From positions 1 through 63,462 of the forward strand of contig JANXVR010000177.1 of assembly GCA_025351565.1 (NCBI GenBank): a stretch of DNA of 63,462 bases. The letters are read 5' to 3'. Shown one piece after another: positions 19,995 to 28,916 of the stretch (the stretch's first letter is position 1; every line of letters begins with the position of its first letter). A program made the position numbers and the translations under genes. Source of the DNA: Actinomycetes bacterium (GTDB lineage: Bacteria > Actinomycetota > UBA4738 > HRBIN12). The notes beneath the pieces were generated by a model. The model was not told the DNA's origin. It saw nothing but the letters and a program-made list of their open reading frames with translations, and made no database searches.

Positions 19995-21065
19995 CTACTT
20001 CTCCGAGGTTGGGGAGGCCGTGACCTTCGACGGGGGTGTGCCGCGCTCGGTCAGCATGAAGTCGAAGATCTCGCGGACCTCGTCGATGTCCTTCGTGGAT
20101 GTGTACCAGTCGAAGGTGCGACGGAGCCCTTCTTCGAACAGCACTTGCGGCTCCCAGCCGAGGAGGCTCTTGGCCAGCGAGTTGTCGGCGACCCGGTTCA
20201 TCGGGCCCGTGGGCATGTCCGGCTGGAGTTCGATGGCCGGCTCGTATCCGGCCATCTCACAGACCATGTTCACGGCATCGAGCACGCGAACGCGCTCCAT
20301 GGTTCCCAGGTTCACCGCGGTGCCGTCCTCGATGTGCTCCGCGCAGCGGATCGTCCCCTCGACGATGTCGTCGACGTAGGTCCAGTTCCGGATCTGCTCG
20401 CCGTTGCCCCACACCATGAACGGATCCTGCTTGAGGAACGACCGGGCGATCATGGCGATCACCGCGTGATTCTCCACCCCGCGAGGTCCGTACACGGTGA
20501 AATACCGGGCCGACGCGGTCTTCACGCCGAACTCGTTGTGCATCGCGCGGAGCGTCAGCTCGGCCGCAACCTTCGCCAACCCGTAGAGGCCGTCGGGGTC
20601 GTAGCCGGGGGCCTTCTCCATGTCCTCGGTGAGGTAGAGCGTCTCGCCGATGTCGGCCTGAAGGTAGAGCGGGTAGATACATCCCGAAGAGGCGTAGACG
20701 ACCTGCTCGACACCCGCATCCACGACGTTCTTGAACAAGATCGCGTCCAGCCCAAGGTTGGTCGAGCACGCGTACTGGTGCAGGTCCACGTAGCCGCGGC
20801 CGCCGTGGTCCGCGGCCAAGTGGAACACGGTGTCCACGCCCTCCACCGCGCGGCGGGAGACATCGGGGTCCAGGAGGTTGCCCTGGATCAACTCAACCGA
20901 GCCATCATCGACCACATGCTGGATATTCCGCATGACGCCGCTACTGAGGTCATCGACCACGCGAACGGTGGCCCCTCGGGCCAGCAGTGCGTCGACGAGC
21001 GTCGATCCGATGAACGATGCGCCGCCGGTGACGGTCACCTTTCGGGACTGCCAGGGGAAGGTCAT
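19995..21065 (-). CDS. NAD-dependent sugar epimerase/dehydratase (SDR)
   Basis: VTGGASFIGSTLVDALLARG; YASSGCIYP; YFTVYGPRG. Confidence 0.85.
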   Translation of the reverse strand: MTFPWQSRKVTVTGGASFIGSTLVDALLARGATVRVVDDLSSGVMRNIQHVVDDGSVELIQGNLLDPDVSRRAVEGVDTVFHLAADHGGRGYVDLHQYACSTNLGLDAILFKNVVDAGVEQVVYASSGCIYPLYLQADIGETLYLTEDMEKAPGYDPDGLYGLAKVAAELTLRAMHNEFGVKTASARYFTVYGPRGVENHAVIAMIARSFLKQDPFMVWGNGEQIRNWTYVDDIVEGTIRCAEHIEDGTAVNLGTMERVRVLDAVNMVCEMAGYEPAIELQPDMPTGPMNRVADNSLAKSLLGWEPQVLFEEGLRRTFDWYTSTKDIDEVREIFDFMLTERGTPPSKVTASPTSEK

Positions 21066-21285
21066 GCCAGCCGCTCCTTACGTTTCTCGAGGTCCTCATT
21101 CGGGGGATCCGGACGCCGGCTGGATTGGCTCTTCGGCCACGTGCCACCCGCGCATCCGGACCAAAGGACCGGGGTTCGAAGTATGCAGGCCAGCCGGTTG
21201 AAGGGGCAACCGCCGAAAGGCCTAACGGCCATGGACGATTTGGCCGATATCTCACGGCCGTGGCGGCCGGTAGGATGCCGTCACT

Positions 21286-22311
21286 ATGAAGATCGCCATC
21301 CTGTGCACCCTTGGCCCCGCCTCGCTCGACCCCGAGACAATCCGCGGCCTCGACGAACGACACGTCGATCTGTTTCGAATCAACCTCTCCCACACGCCGA
21401 TCGAGTCAGTTGAACCGATCATCGACCTCGTGAGGTCGGTTTCTCAAACGCCCATCTGTCTGGACAGTGAAGGGCCCCAGGTTCGCTGCGGCTTCGTCGA
21501 GGGGCAGATCCATCTGGAGGCGGGCGCCCGGGTGCGCCTGAGCGCCGAGAAGATCACGTCCACCGGGCGGGAGCTGACGCTGTGGCCGGCTTCGATCTTC
21601 GACGCGCTCCGGGTCGGCGACCGGGTCGGGATCGACTTCCACGGCGCTGGACTCCGGGTCACTGCCGTGGGGCCCGGCACGGCGGACGCTGTCGTCGTGG
21701 CGGCTGGGAAGATCGCATCGAACAAGGCAGTGAAGATCGACCCGCCGCCGGTGCTCCCGGCCCTCTCCGAGAAGGATCTGTTGGCGATCGAGATCGGTGC
21801 GCGGCGGGGGATCACGCACTACGCGCTGTCGTTCGCGAGCGGCGCTCACGACGTCGACAGCCTGCGAGCGCTCACACCTGCGGGTGCGGTCATCATCGCG
21901 AAGATCGAAAGCCGGGTCGGCGTCCAGAACGTCGACGGGATCATCGGGGCGGCGGACGCGATCCTGATCGACCGCGGCGACCTCTCCCACGAGGTGGCGC
22001 TTGAGCAGGTCCCCTACTACCAGAAGGCCATCGTCAGGCGTGCCAACCGTGGCAACCGCCGTGTCTACGTGGCCACGAACCTGTTGGAGTCCATGGTCAC
22101 CGGCACGATGCCAACCCTTGCCGAGGCCAACGACATCGCGAACACGTTGCTCGACGGCGTCCACGGTCTGGTCCTGGCAGCCGAGACCGCCGTCGGGATA
22201 AACCCGATCGGGTCCGTCGACATCGTCCTGCGGGCTATCGAGGCCTTCGAGCAATCGGGAGACCGGCAGCTGCTCACCGAGGACCGGGACGCGCCGACCC
22301 CAGCGCGCTAG
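21286..22311 (+). CDS. Divergent pyruvate-kinase-like barrel protein without the C-terminal domain
   Basis: LCTLGPAS, FRINLSH, CLDSEGPQVR, IIAKIESRVGVQN, DRGDLSHE, ATNLLESM. Confidence 0.8.
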   Translation: MKIAILCTLGPASLDPETIRGLDERHVDLFRINLSHTPIESVEPIIDLVRSVSQTPICLDSEGPQVRCGFVEGQIHLEAGARVRLSAEKITSTGRELTLWPASIFDALRVGDRVGIDFHGAGLRVTAVGPGTADAVVVAAGKIASNKAVKIDPPPVLPALSEKDLLAIEIGARRGITHYALSFASGAHDVDSLRALTPAGAVIIAKIESRVGVQNVDGIIGAADAILIDRGDLSHEVALEQVPYYQKAIVRRANRGNRRVYVATNLLESMVTGTMPTLAEANDIANTLLDGVHGLVLAAETAVGINPIGSVDIVLRAIEAFEQSGDRQLLTEDRDAPTPAR

Positions 22312-23960
22312 CCGCGCCCGGCAGCCGAGCCGTCACTTGGCGCCGGCCCGTAGCCGTACCCGTACCCGTACCCGTAGCCGCCCGCGATCAACGGCATCTT
22401 GTTCAGCACGCCGCCCAGGATGTACGCGCCGACCTGCCTCAGCCTGTGGCTTCCTTCCGTGACGGCCATCCGCTTCGTGGTCTCCGCGTCCACCACGAAG
22501 ATCACGGCGTTGGCGATCGGAACCAAGCCCAAGGCATCGGACACCGCCAACACGGGAGGGCAGTCCAAGACCACGAAGTCGGCCGTCTGCCTCAGGATCT
22601 CAACGAGCTCTCTCATCCCCTGCGACTGCAGCATCTCCGCGGGGTTCGCCGGAAGGGGGCCTGCCGGACACACCACAAGATTAGGAGAAGGGGTCCTGGC
22701 CAGGCACTCGATCGGGCTGCGGTCTCTCATAAGGATCGATGACAGACCCCAGGTGTTCGGTGCGTCGAAGAGCAGGTGCAACGTAGGCTTTCGCACATCG
22801 GCGGAGATCAGGACCACGGCCTTGCCGGCCTGGGCGAGCACCACCGATAGGTTGGAGGCAACGGTCGTCTTGCCTTCGTCCGGAAGGGAACTCGCGACCA
22901 AGATCGTTCCCCCGTCGGGCAGCGCCGACAGGACCGACGCGCGGAGCGCGCGGAACGCCTCGGTCCCGGCCGCGTTCGGGTCGGTGAACGCCATCACCCC
23001 CTTGCTCTCCTTGTCCTTGTCAGCCGGGGGAACGATGGTTAGCAATGGGGCGCCCAGGGCAGCCTCCAACACGGACCGGTCGCGGACCCGTAGGTCGAAG
23101 CGGTCGCGGATGAGCGCGACCCCGATCGCGAGGAACAACCCGAACAGGGTTCCGAGGCCGACGTCCAGCGGACGATCTGGACTGAACGGGCGTGTGGGCA
23201 GTTGAGCCGGGTGGATGACCGAACCGGGCCGGACGTTGTCGAACTGCACGGCATCAGCCTGTGTCTGCAGCGCCGTCAACCGATGTTCCTGGCCACGAAG
23301 GGCCGATCGCGCGGCGATCGCTTCGGGGGAGCCTCCGCGAGAGGACACGATGATGGCGTCGAGGCGCTTGATCTCGGTAGCGGTCGTTGCGATGTTCGAA
23401 TGCAGCTTCGCGAGCTGCGCGCCGACCAGCGCCGACGCCCCCGCGCCCCGGTTCGCCAGATAGGCGTTCGCGAACGCTGTAGCGGCGTCCTGAGCTTGTG
23501 TCGGGGACGGGCCCTCGTAGCTGATCTCTATCGCGAGACTGTTCTTGACCGGCGTCACGTTCATGTAGGCCACCAACGCGGACGCCGGCATGCCTCCATC
23601 GACCCTGGCCGCCGCCGAAGCCGCGACATTTGAGGAGATCACGAGCTGGATCTCGGTGTCGATGTTGACGAGCTTGCTCGTGTCCTTGGGGCTGAGGGCG
23701 GCGAGGTTCACGCCGACGGGCCAGATGAGCACGGTTGCACTGGAGCGGTAGTGCGGGGGAGCCAGGAACGCGTACGTCGCGGCCGCTCCGACCGTCACGA
23801 TGACGATGAGCGCGATGAGTCGCTTCTGCGCCGCAAGCTTCCACAGATAAAGGCGGGCTTCGCCGCGCGACCCATGAACCTCGGCCACATCACCGTTCGC
23901 AGGGTCGCCGGGGCTCCCCTGTTCTTCGTTGCTTCCGTCGAGCACATCGCGAGGCGCCAA
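22308..23960 (-). CDS. Wzz / BY-kinase-like protein with C-terminal Gly-Tyr cluster
   Basis: Wzz N-terminus; Walker A SLPDEGKTTVASNL; VVLISADVRKP; tail GGYGYGYGYGYGPAPSDG. Confidence 0.85.
   Translation of the reverse strand: MAPRDVLDGSNEEQGSPGDPANGDVAEVHGSRGEARLYLWKLAAQKRLIALIVIVTVGAAATYAFLAPPHYRSSATVLIWPVGVNLAALSPKDTSKLVNIDTEIQLVISSNVAASAAARVDGGMPASALVAYMNVTPVKNSLAIEISYEGPSPTQAQDAATAFANAYLANRGAGASALVGAQLAKLHSNIATTATEIKRLDAIIVSSRGGSPEAIAARSALRGQEHRLTALQTQADAVQFDNVRPGSVIHPAQLPTRPFSPDRPLDVGLGTLFGLFLAIGVALIRDRFDLRVRDRSVLEAALGAPLLTIVPPADKDKESKGVMAFTDPNAAGTEAFRALRASVLSALPDGGTILVASSLPDEGKTTVASNLSVVLAQAGKAVVLISADVRKPTLHLLFDAPNTWGLSSILMRDRSPIECLARTPSPNLVVCPAGPLPANPAEMLQSQGMRELVEILRQTADFVVLDCPPVLAVSDALGLVPIANAVIFVVDAETTKRMAVTEGSHRLRQVGAYILGGVLNKMPLIAGGYGYGYGYGYGPAPSDGSAAGRG
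22349..22381. repeat. 6-bp tandem repeat (cgtacc/cgtagc) encoding (GY)n
   Basis: cgtagc cgtacc cgtacc cgtacc cgtagc within the BY-kinase 3' end. Confidence 0.85.
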
Positions 23961-24101
23961 GCCGCTGGATCCTTCCAGGCTGGGAGTGCTTCGTCATCTC
24001 CGAGATCTCGCCCAGTATGCGGGAGCCGACACCGGATCCACCCCGGTCGAACGGCCCTTCCCTCGGCCCAAGAGGCCATGGTTGCTCCTGCTGAACCCTG
24101 A

Positions 24102-24290
24102 TCAGCCGAGGAGTGCCGGCAGCGATACCGGCCGCAAGCCTCGCAGCCGCAAGCCGGAGATGACCGCCGGCAGCGCCTGCGCCATCGCGACGAAGGTTCG
24201 GACGGGTCCGGCCATGCGGTCCGCCGCGCATCGTACGCCCAAGTACCCGCGCTGCGTCCCGATCGACGCGCTCAGCGGAACGTTTGGGTC
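24102..24290 (-). pseudogene. C-terminal fragment resembling a polysaccharide deacetylase
   Basis: DPNVPLSASIGTQRGYLGVRCAADRMAGPVRTFVAMAQALPAVISGLRLRGLRPVSLPALLG*; tail resembles NodB-domain ends; no room for the catalytic domain. Confidence 0.3.
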
Positions 24291-24832
24291 GGCTTCTTCT
24301 CTTCGTCCTGGAACTGGATGAACGGGGTGCCGTCGGAGGCCAGCCCCACCACTGCTCGCATGGTCCCGTCTTTGTCCAAGAGCCGCAGGACGGGGGAACC
24401 CTCTGAGGCCAGGCCCAGCCGGACGCGGACCTTGCCGCTCCGGTCGTAGAGGCCCATCGTGGGCGAGCCCTGTTCGGCCAGGGAGTAGACCTCGTGGAGC
24501 TCGCCGTCTCGGACCTGCATGCCGAGCGTCGGCGAGGTATCGGCGACCAGCCCGAACTTCGCGCGGATCTTCCCGTTCTTGTCGCCGAAGGCAAGCGAGG
24601 CGCTCCCGTCCGAACTGAGCCCCATGGTGGCGCGGACCTTGCCTTCCTCGTCCCCGATCGCCAGGCCCGCGCTCCCGTCTGCCGAAAGCCCGAACCGCGC
24701 CCGGACCTTCCCGTCGGGATCGAGCAGGGAGAAGTACGGAGAATCGTCGGCCGAAAGCCCGATCCGAAGCCGGACGTTGTTCCGCTCGTCCACGACCTCG
24801 AACTCTTCGGCTCGAACAACGCGCTTCTTCAT
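24272..24832 (-). CDS. Protein of seven tandem 23-aa repeats
   Basis: GKVRARFGLSADGSAGLAIGDEE / GKVRATMGLSSDGSASLAFGDKN / GKIRAKFGLVADTSPTLGMQVRD etc., exact 23-aa register. Confidence 0.85.
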   Translation of the reverse strand: MKKRVVRAEEFEVVDERNNVRLRIGLSADDSPYFSLLDPDGKVRARFGLSADGSAGLAIGDEEGKVRATMGLSSDGSASLAFGDKNGKIRAKFGLVADTSPTLGMQVRDGELHEVYSLAEQGSPTMGLYDRSGKVRVRLGLASEGSPVLRLLDKDGTMRAVVGLASDGTPFIQFQDEEKKPTQTFR

Positions 24833-24863
24833 TAGGTCACCTGAGCGATCCTTACGCCCACCT

Positions 24864-26684
24864 CTAAGGGATCTCGATGAGGAGCTTCGAATGACTGTGC
24901 GTCGCGTCGGACTCCGCGCCGATCACCACGGCCTTCACCGGCTTCAGCAGCGCGATCGCCTGCTGCATGCTTGCGGCCTGGTCGGGCGAGGCCGTCGCGA
25001 TGCCCTGCAGCATGCCCTGCACGTCGACATAGAAGAACTGACGCTGCGACGGCACCGCCGCCTGTGCGGTCGTGAACGCGCTGTTCGACGTGATGTTCGC
25101 GCCGGCCTTCGCGTCGATGAGCTGTTTGATCGAATCGGGGCCGATGCCGATCACACCGGCGCCGTCCACCGTGGCGTAGGCGAGCGTCGGCGCCGTACCG
25201 TCGGGAGCAACGTAGTTGATCGTCGTGCCCTTGTAGTCCTCGGTCAGCCATCTCGCGACGGTCGTAGTGCAGCTCGAGGACTGGGTGCCAGGCAACACGA
25301 CGCCAGACGCGGTCACCCCGCTGGAGGCGCTGGAGAAGCAGGACTGACTGGTCGCCGCCAGGTCCCGCAGCTTCGCCACCGCGGCGTCGAACTTCGTTGT
25401 GTCGTTCGTGCCCAGGAGGAGGGCTCCGCTCACCGGGGTCCCGGCCGCGCCCGGAGCGAGCTCGAAGGCCAGGTCACCGGTCAGCGTGGAGAGCAGACCG
25501 CTGGGGCCGGTGACGCCGGCGGCCTCCAACTTGGCCGTCATGTCCGGCGAGGTCTTGGAGACCTGGTCGATCAGCGCAGCGAACAAGGCGTCGACGCCCT
25601 CCATCTGCGCGAGCGCGAACGCGTCGCCGGGGACGAAGGAGAGCAGGGGGTTGTCATGCGCGGCGCCCGAGTAGAGCGCCTTCATGGCGTCCGACATCTT
25701 CGACGGATCGAACGACTCGTTGACGTCCATCGCCAACCCGGTCGGTTCCGCCGAGACGGTCATCCCGAGTCCTCGGACGGCCTGCAGCGCAGTGATATCC
25801 AGGGTGCCAGGGCTGACGCCGGCGGCTGAGCCCATGGACTGCGCCAGCTGGAGCAGCGAGTTCACGTTCACGTAGACCAGCGCCAGGCGCCCGTCCGGCA
25901 GGCCGGCCGACGTGGCCTTGAAGTCGGCCGAGTCGGCGAGCGATGCCCCGCCTTGATCCGTATCGATGATGCTGTCGACGCCGCCAGTGGTGTTCGCGAT
26001 GACCAGCGTGTTCCCGACGAACGCGTACGCGCCCCCACTCCCGACCGACCCGGCGCTGGAGACCGTCACGCCTTTGTACTGCGTGTCCGTCCAGCCGCTG
26101 AGACCCGGGTTGCTCCGGGCCTTCGCCAGGGTGGCCTTCGCGGCGCTCATGTCGTCCACGTTGATGAGCACCTCGATGTTCGGCGCGGCGGCGCCGGGAA
26201 GGTCGACCACCACGGCCGCCTGCGAGCCGATCCACTGGAAGTCGTTGTGGTTGAGCCCCACCGACTGCCCGGCCTGATCCAGGTAGGTGTTCAGGCGCTG
26301 AGTCAGATCGGACTCCGACCCCAGCACGGGGAACTTGTCCGTCATCCGGAACAGATCCACCTTCTGACTGGCCGCCGGGTTGAGATAGGCTGTCGCCACG
26401 AAGTCCGCCGAGGCGGGCACCTGGCTCATGAGCACGTCCGAACTGCCGCGGAGCTGGAAGAACGCGAACGCGGCCCCGCCCGCTCCCACGACCACGAGAG
26501 CTGCAACCACCACGGCGAGCGTGCGCTTGCCCTTCCGGCTGGGTGCAGCAGGCGTATCCATAGCGGCGGAATACGGCATGTCCGGAGTAGGAGGCGGGGG
26601 CGGCGTTGCAGGCATCGGTTCGGTCGGGACGTCCGCCGCCGGAATCGGTTCCTGCGTGGGTTCCTGGGGCGTTTCGTCGCTCAT
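24864..26684 (-). CDS. DUF3352-like membrane-anchored protein
   Basis: Pro-rich N-terminus, TM helix, VPASADFVATAYLNPAASQKVDLFRMTDKFP. Confidence 0.7.
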   Translation of the reverse strand: MSDETPQEPTQEPIPAADVPTEPMPATPPPPPTPDMPYSAAMDTPAAPSRKGKRTLAVVVAALVVVGAGGAAFAFFQLRGSSDVLMSQVPASADFVATAYLNPAASQKVDLFRMTDKFPVLGSESDLTQRLNTYLDQAGQSVGLNHNDFQWIGSQAAVVVDLPGAAAPNIEVLINVDDMSAAKATLAKARSNPGLSGWTDTQYKGVTVSSAGSVGSGGAYAFVGNTLVIANTTGGVDSIIDTDQGGASLADSADFKATSAGLPDGRLALVYVNVNSLLQLAQSMGSAAGVSPGTLDITALQAVRGLGMTVSAEPTGLAMDVNESFDPSKMSDAMKALYSGAAHDNPLLSFVPGDAFALAQMEGVDALFAALIDQVSKTSPDMTAKLEAAGVTGPSGLLSTLTGDLAFELAPGAAGTPVSGALLLGTNDTTKFDAAVAKLRDLAATSQSCFSSASSGVTASGVVLPGTQSSSCTTTVARWLTEDYKGTTINYVAPDGTAPTLAYATVDGAGVIGIGPDSIKQLIDAKAGANITSNSAFTTAQAAVPSQRQFFYVDVQGMLQGIATASPDQAASMQQAIALLKPVKAVVIGAESDATHSHSKLLIEIP

Positions 26685-26757
26685 CGAACGGGCTTCCTTC
26701 CGTGGGGACGGTCAAGTCCGAGCTTACAGCGAAGGCCGCGCCCGACCTACCAGCGAC

Positions 26758-27864
26758 TCAAGGTTGCAGACGCTCCACGGCGAGCGTGGTTTCCGCCAGC
26801 CGGTCGAGCCGCGGTTCGACGCCGATGCCGGGCCGGGACGGAACGCCCATCGTGCCGTCGGGTGCCATCACGAACGGCTCGGTGAGATCGTCGGTGAAGT
26901 AGCGGGCCGACGCACTGGTGTCTCCGGGGAGGGTGAACCCCACGAGCGACGCAAGCGCCAGGTTCAGCGCCCGGCCGACCCCGGTTTCGAGCATCCCGCC
27001 GCACCAGACGGGGACGCCGGCTTCCCGGGCCACGTCGTGGACCCGCCGCGCCTCCAGAACCCCACCGACCCTGCCCTGCTTGATGTTCACGATCCGGCAG
27101 GCTCCGAGTTCGATAGCGGCGGCGGCGTCCGCGGGTGAGCGGATCGACTCGTCCAGGCAGAGGTCGGTGCCCAGCTGCGCCTGGAGCTTGGCGTGCTGGA
27201 GCATGTCCTCGTAGTGCAGCGGTTGTTCGATCATGAGGAGGTTGAAGTCCTCCAGAGCCTTGAAGATGTCCAGGTCGGCCAGGGTGTAGGCGGCGTTGGC
27301 ATCGACCGACAGGAGGATGTCCGGGTGGGCGGCGCGCACCGCGGCAACGCGCTCCACATCTACGCCCGGCGCGATCTTCAGCTTGATCCGTTGGTAGCCC
27401 TCCGCCAGGTAGCCGTCGACCTGGGCCAGGAGTTCCTCGGTGCTCGGCGTGATCCCCACGGACACCCCGCAGGGAACCCGGTCGCGTTCGGAACCCAGAT
27501 ACGACGCCAGCGAGCGTCCTTCGCTCTTCAGTTCGGCGTCCAGCACGGCGTCCAGCAGCGCGCCCTTAGCCATCGGGTTCCCTCGGACGAACGAGAAGAG
27601 GTCTCCGAGTTGTGCCGCCGCGACGTCGCCCGCGCGGAAGAGCGCGGGCGCCAGGAAGTCTCGGATCAAGATCCAGGCGCCGCCGTTGAACTCACCGCTG
27701 AAGTCGGGCTCGATGTCGGCAACGCACTCCCCCCAGCCTTCGGCGACATCGGTCTCGACTCGGACCAGCACGCACTCCTTTCGGTTGACCTCCCCGAAGC
27801 TCGTCCGGAATGGACGGACCAACGGCACGCCGACCAGCCGGAGTTCGACGGCGCGCACGATCAT
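26758..27864 (-). CDS. o-Succinylbenzoate synthase / N-succinylamino-acid racemase-like enolase-superfamily enzyme
   Basis: IKLKIAPG (KxK), SVDANAAY, LMIEQPL, LCLDES, INIKQGRVGG. Confidence 0.8.
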   Translation of the reverse strand: MIVRAVELRLVGVPLVRPFRTSFGEVNRKECVLVRVETDVAEGWGECVADIEPDFSGEFNGGAWILIRDFLAPALFRAGDVAAAQLGDLFSFVRGNPMAKGALLDAVLDAELKSEGRSLASYLGSERDRVPCGVSVGITPSTEELLAQVDGYLAEGYQRIKLKIAPGVDVERVAAVRAAHPDILLSVDANAAYTLADLDIFKALEDFNLLMIEQPLHYEDMLQHAKLQAQLGTDLCLDESIRSPADAAAAIELGACRIVNIKQGRVGGVLEARRVHDVAREAGVPVWCGGMLETGVGRALNLALASLVGFTLPGDTSASARYFTDDLTEPFVMAPDGTMGVPSRPGIGVEPRLDRLAETTLAVERLQP

Positions 27865-28691
27865 CGGCGCACCTCCCGACGGCCGAACGCGTACGCCGAT
27901 CGCTCCTTGTCGAACGCCACGGCGATGGCTCCCCGCTCCAAGAGCTGCGCGATCGCATCGGCCACCGCGTCCCGCCAGGCCGCCCCCAGCGAGGGGTCGG
28001 AACCACGGAGCTCGGCGTAGTCGGAAGGGATCTCGACCCAGCCCGCACCGGCGTTGGAAGGGCCGCTGGGTTGCGGCGCAGGGTGTTCCGGATCTCCCGA
28101 CCTGGCCAGCACCACCGGAACATCGGGGTGAGGCGCCTGCGCCGGCCCCGGCTCCAGGTCCAGATCCCACCTCACCACGAACCGGTCCGAGCGCTCCCCC
28201 GCGTTCAACGAGTCACCCATCTCGCCGTAGAAGTTCCGTTCGAATCGGTCCGCGACGGCGCCGAGCTTGCCCATGTTGAACCACGCGTTCCGGGCCACCA
28301 GCGGGTCGAAGGTCCACCGGACCAGGTGGATGTCCTGATCCAGCGCCTGTGCCCGCTGGGCCAGCTTGAGCGCGTACCCGACGCCCTTGTGCCGGCGGTC
28401 GGGAACCGCCGCGAGCATGTGCGAGTGGATATGAAGCCCGTCCTTCGGGTCGATCCCAGCCCACCCCAGGACGTACCCCACGAGCGTTCCATCCACGAAC
28501 GCCCCCCAAGACACGTTGCCCGAATGGCTGAGCGCCTGGATCATCTCGCGGGGCAGGAGCTGGTGGTTCCCCCAGGTGGCGATCATCACCCGGACGATCT
28601 CCCCGGCATCCTCCAACGACACCAGTGGACGCAGCTGGACGCCCGCGGCCTCCCCTGCGCGGAACGCCTGCTGCCAAGCCGGACCCTCCAT
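27861..28691 (-). CDS. GNAT-family acyltransferase
   Basis: Overlaps the racemase start by 4 nt; GYVLGWAGIDP...RRHKGVGYALKLAQR. Confidence 0.7.
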   Translation of the reverse strand: MEGPAWQQAFRAGEAAGVQLRPLVSLEDAGEIVRVMIATWGNHQLLPREMIQALSHSGNVSWGAFVDGTLVGYVLGWAGIDPKDGLHIHSHMLAAVPDRRHKGVGYALKLAQRAQALDQDIHLVRWTFDPLVARNAWFNMGKLGAVADRFERNFYGEMGDSLNAGERSDRFVVRWDLDLEPGPAQAPHPDVPVVLARSGDPEHPAPQPSGPSNAGAGWVEIPSDYAELRGSDPSLGAAWRDAVADAIAQLLERGAIAVAFDKERSAYAFGRREVRR

Positions 28692-28739
28692 GGCGCGGGA
28701 GTCTAGCTTCGGCGGCGCTCCTGTGGAACCGGAGGGCTG

Positions 28740-28916
28740 CTAGCCGCCCGCGGGCGGGGGCAGTTCCTGCCACTCGACGTCGTCGAGGTCATCCCCGCGG
28801 CGGCGCTTCAGCACCTTCACGACCGCGGTGACGGCGGCTCCGATGAAGGCGAGCTTCAAGAGCTTCCGGAAGAACCCGCCCTTCTTCTTCTCCGTGGCTC
28901 CTACTTCGTCCGCCAT
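28740..28916 (-). CDS. Small membrane protein, unknown function
   Basis: MADEVGATEKKKGGFFRKLLKLAFIGAAVTAVVKVLKRRRGDD; RBS upstream. Confidence 0.6.
   Translation of the reverse strand: MADEVGATEKKKGGFFRKLLKLAFIGAAVTAVVKVLKRRRGDDLDDVEWQELPPPAGG

Noticed and set aside
22349-22381. Hexamer tandem repeat considered as a CRISPR or regulatory array
   Set aside because: In-frame coding repeat giving the GY tail of the BY-kinase; no spacers.
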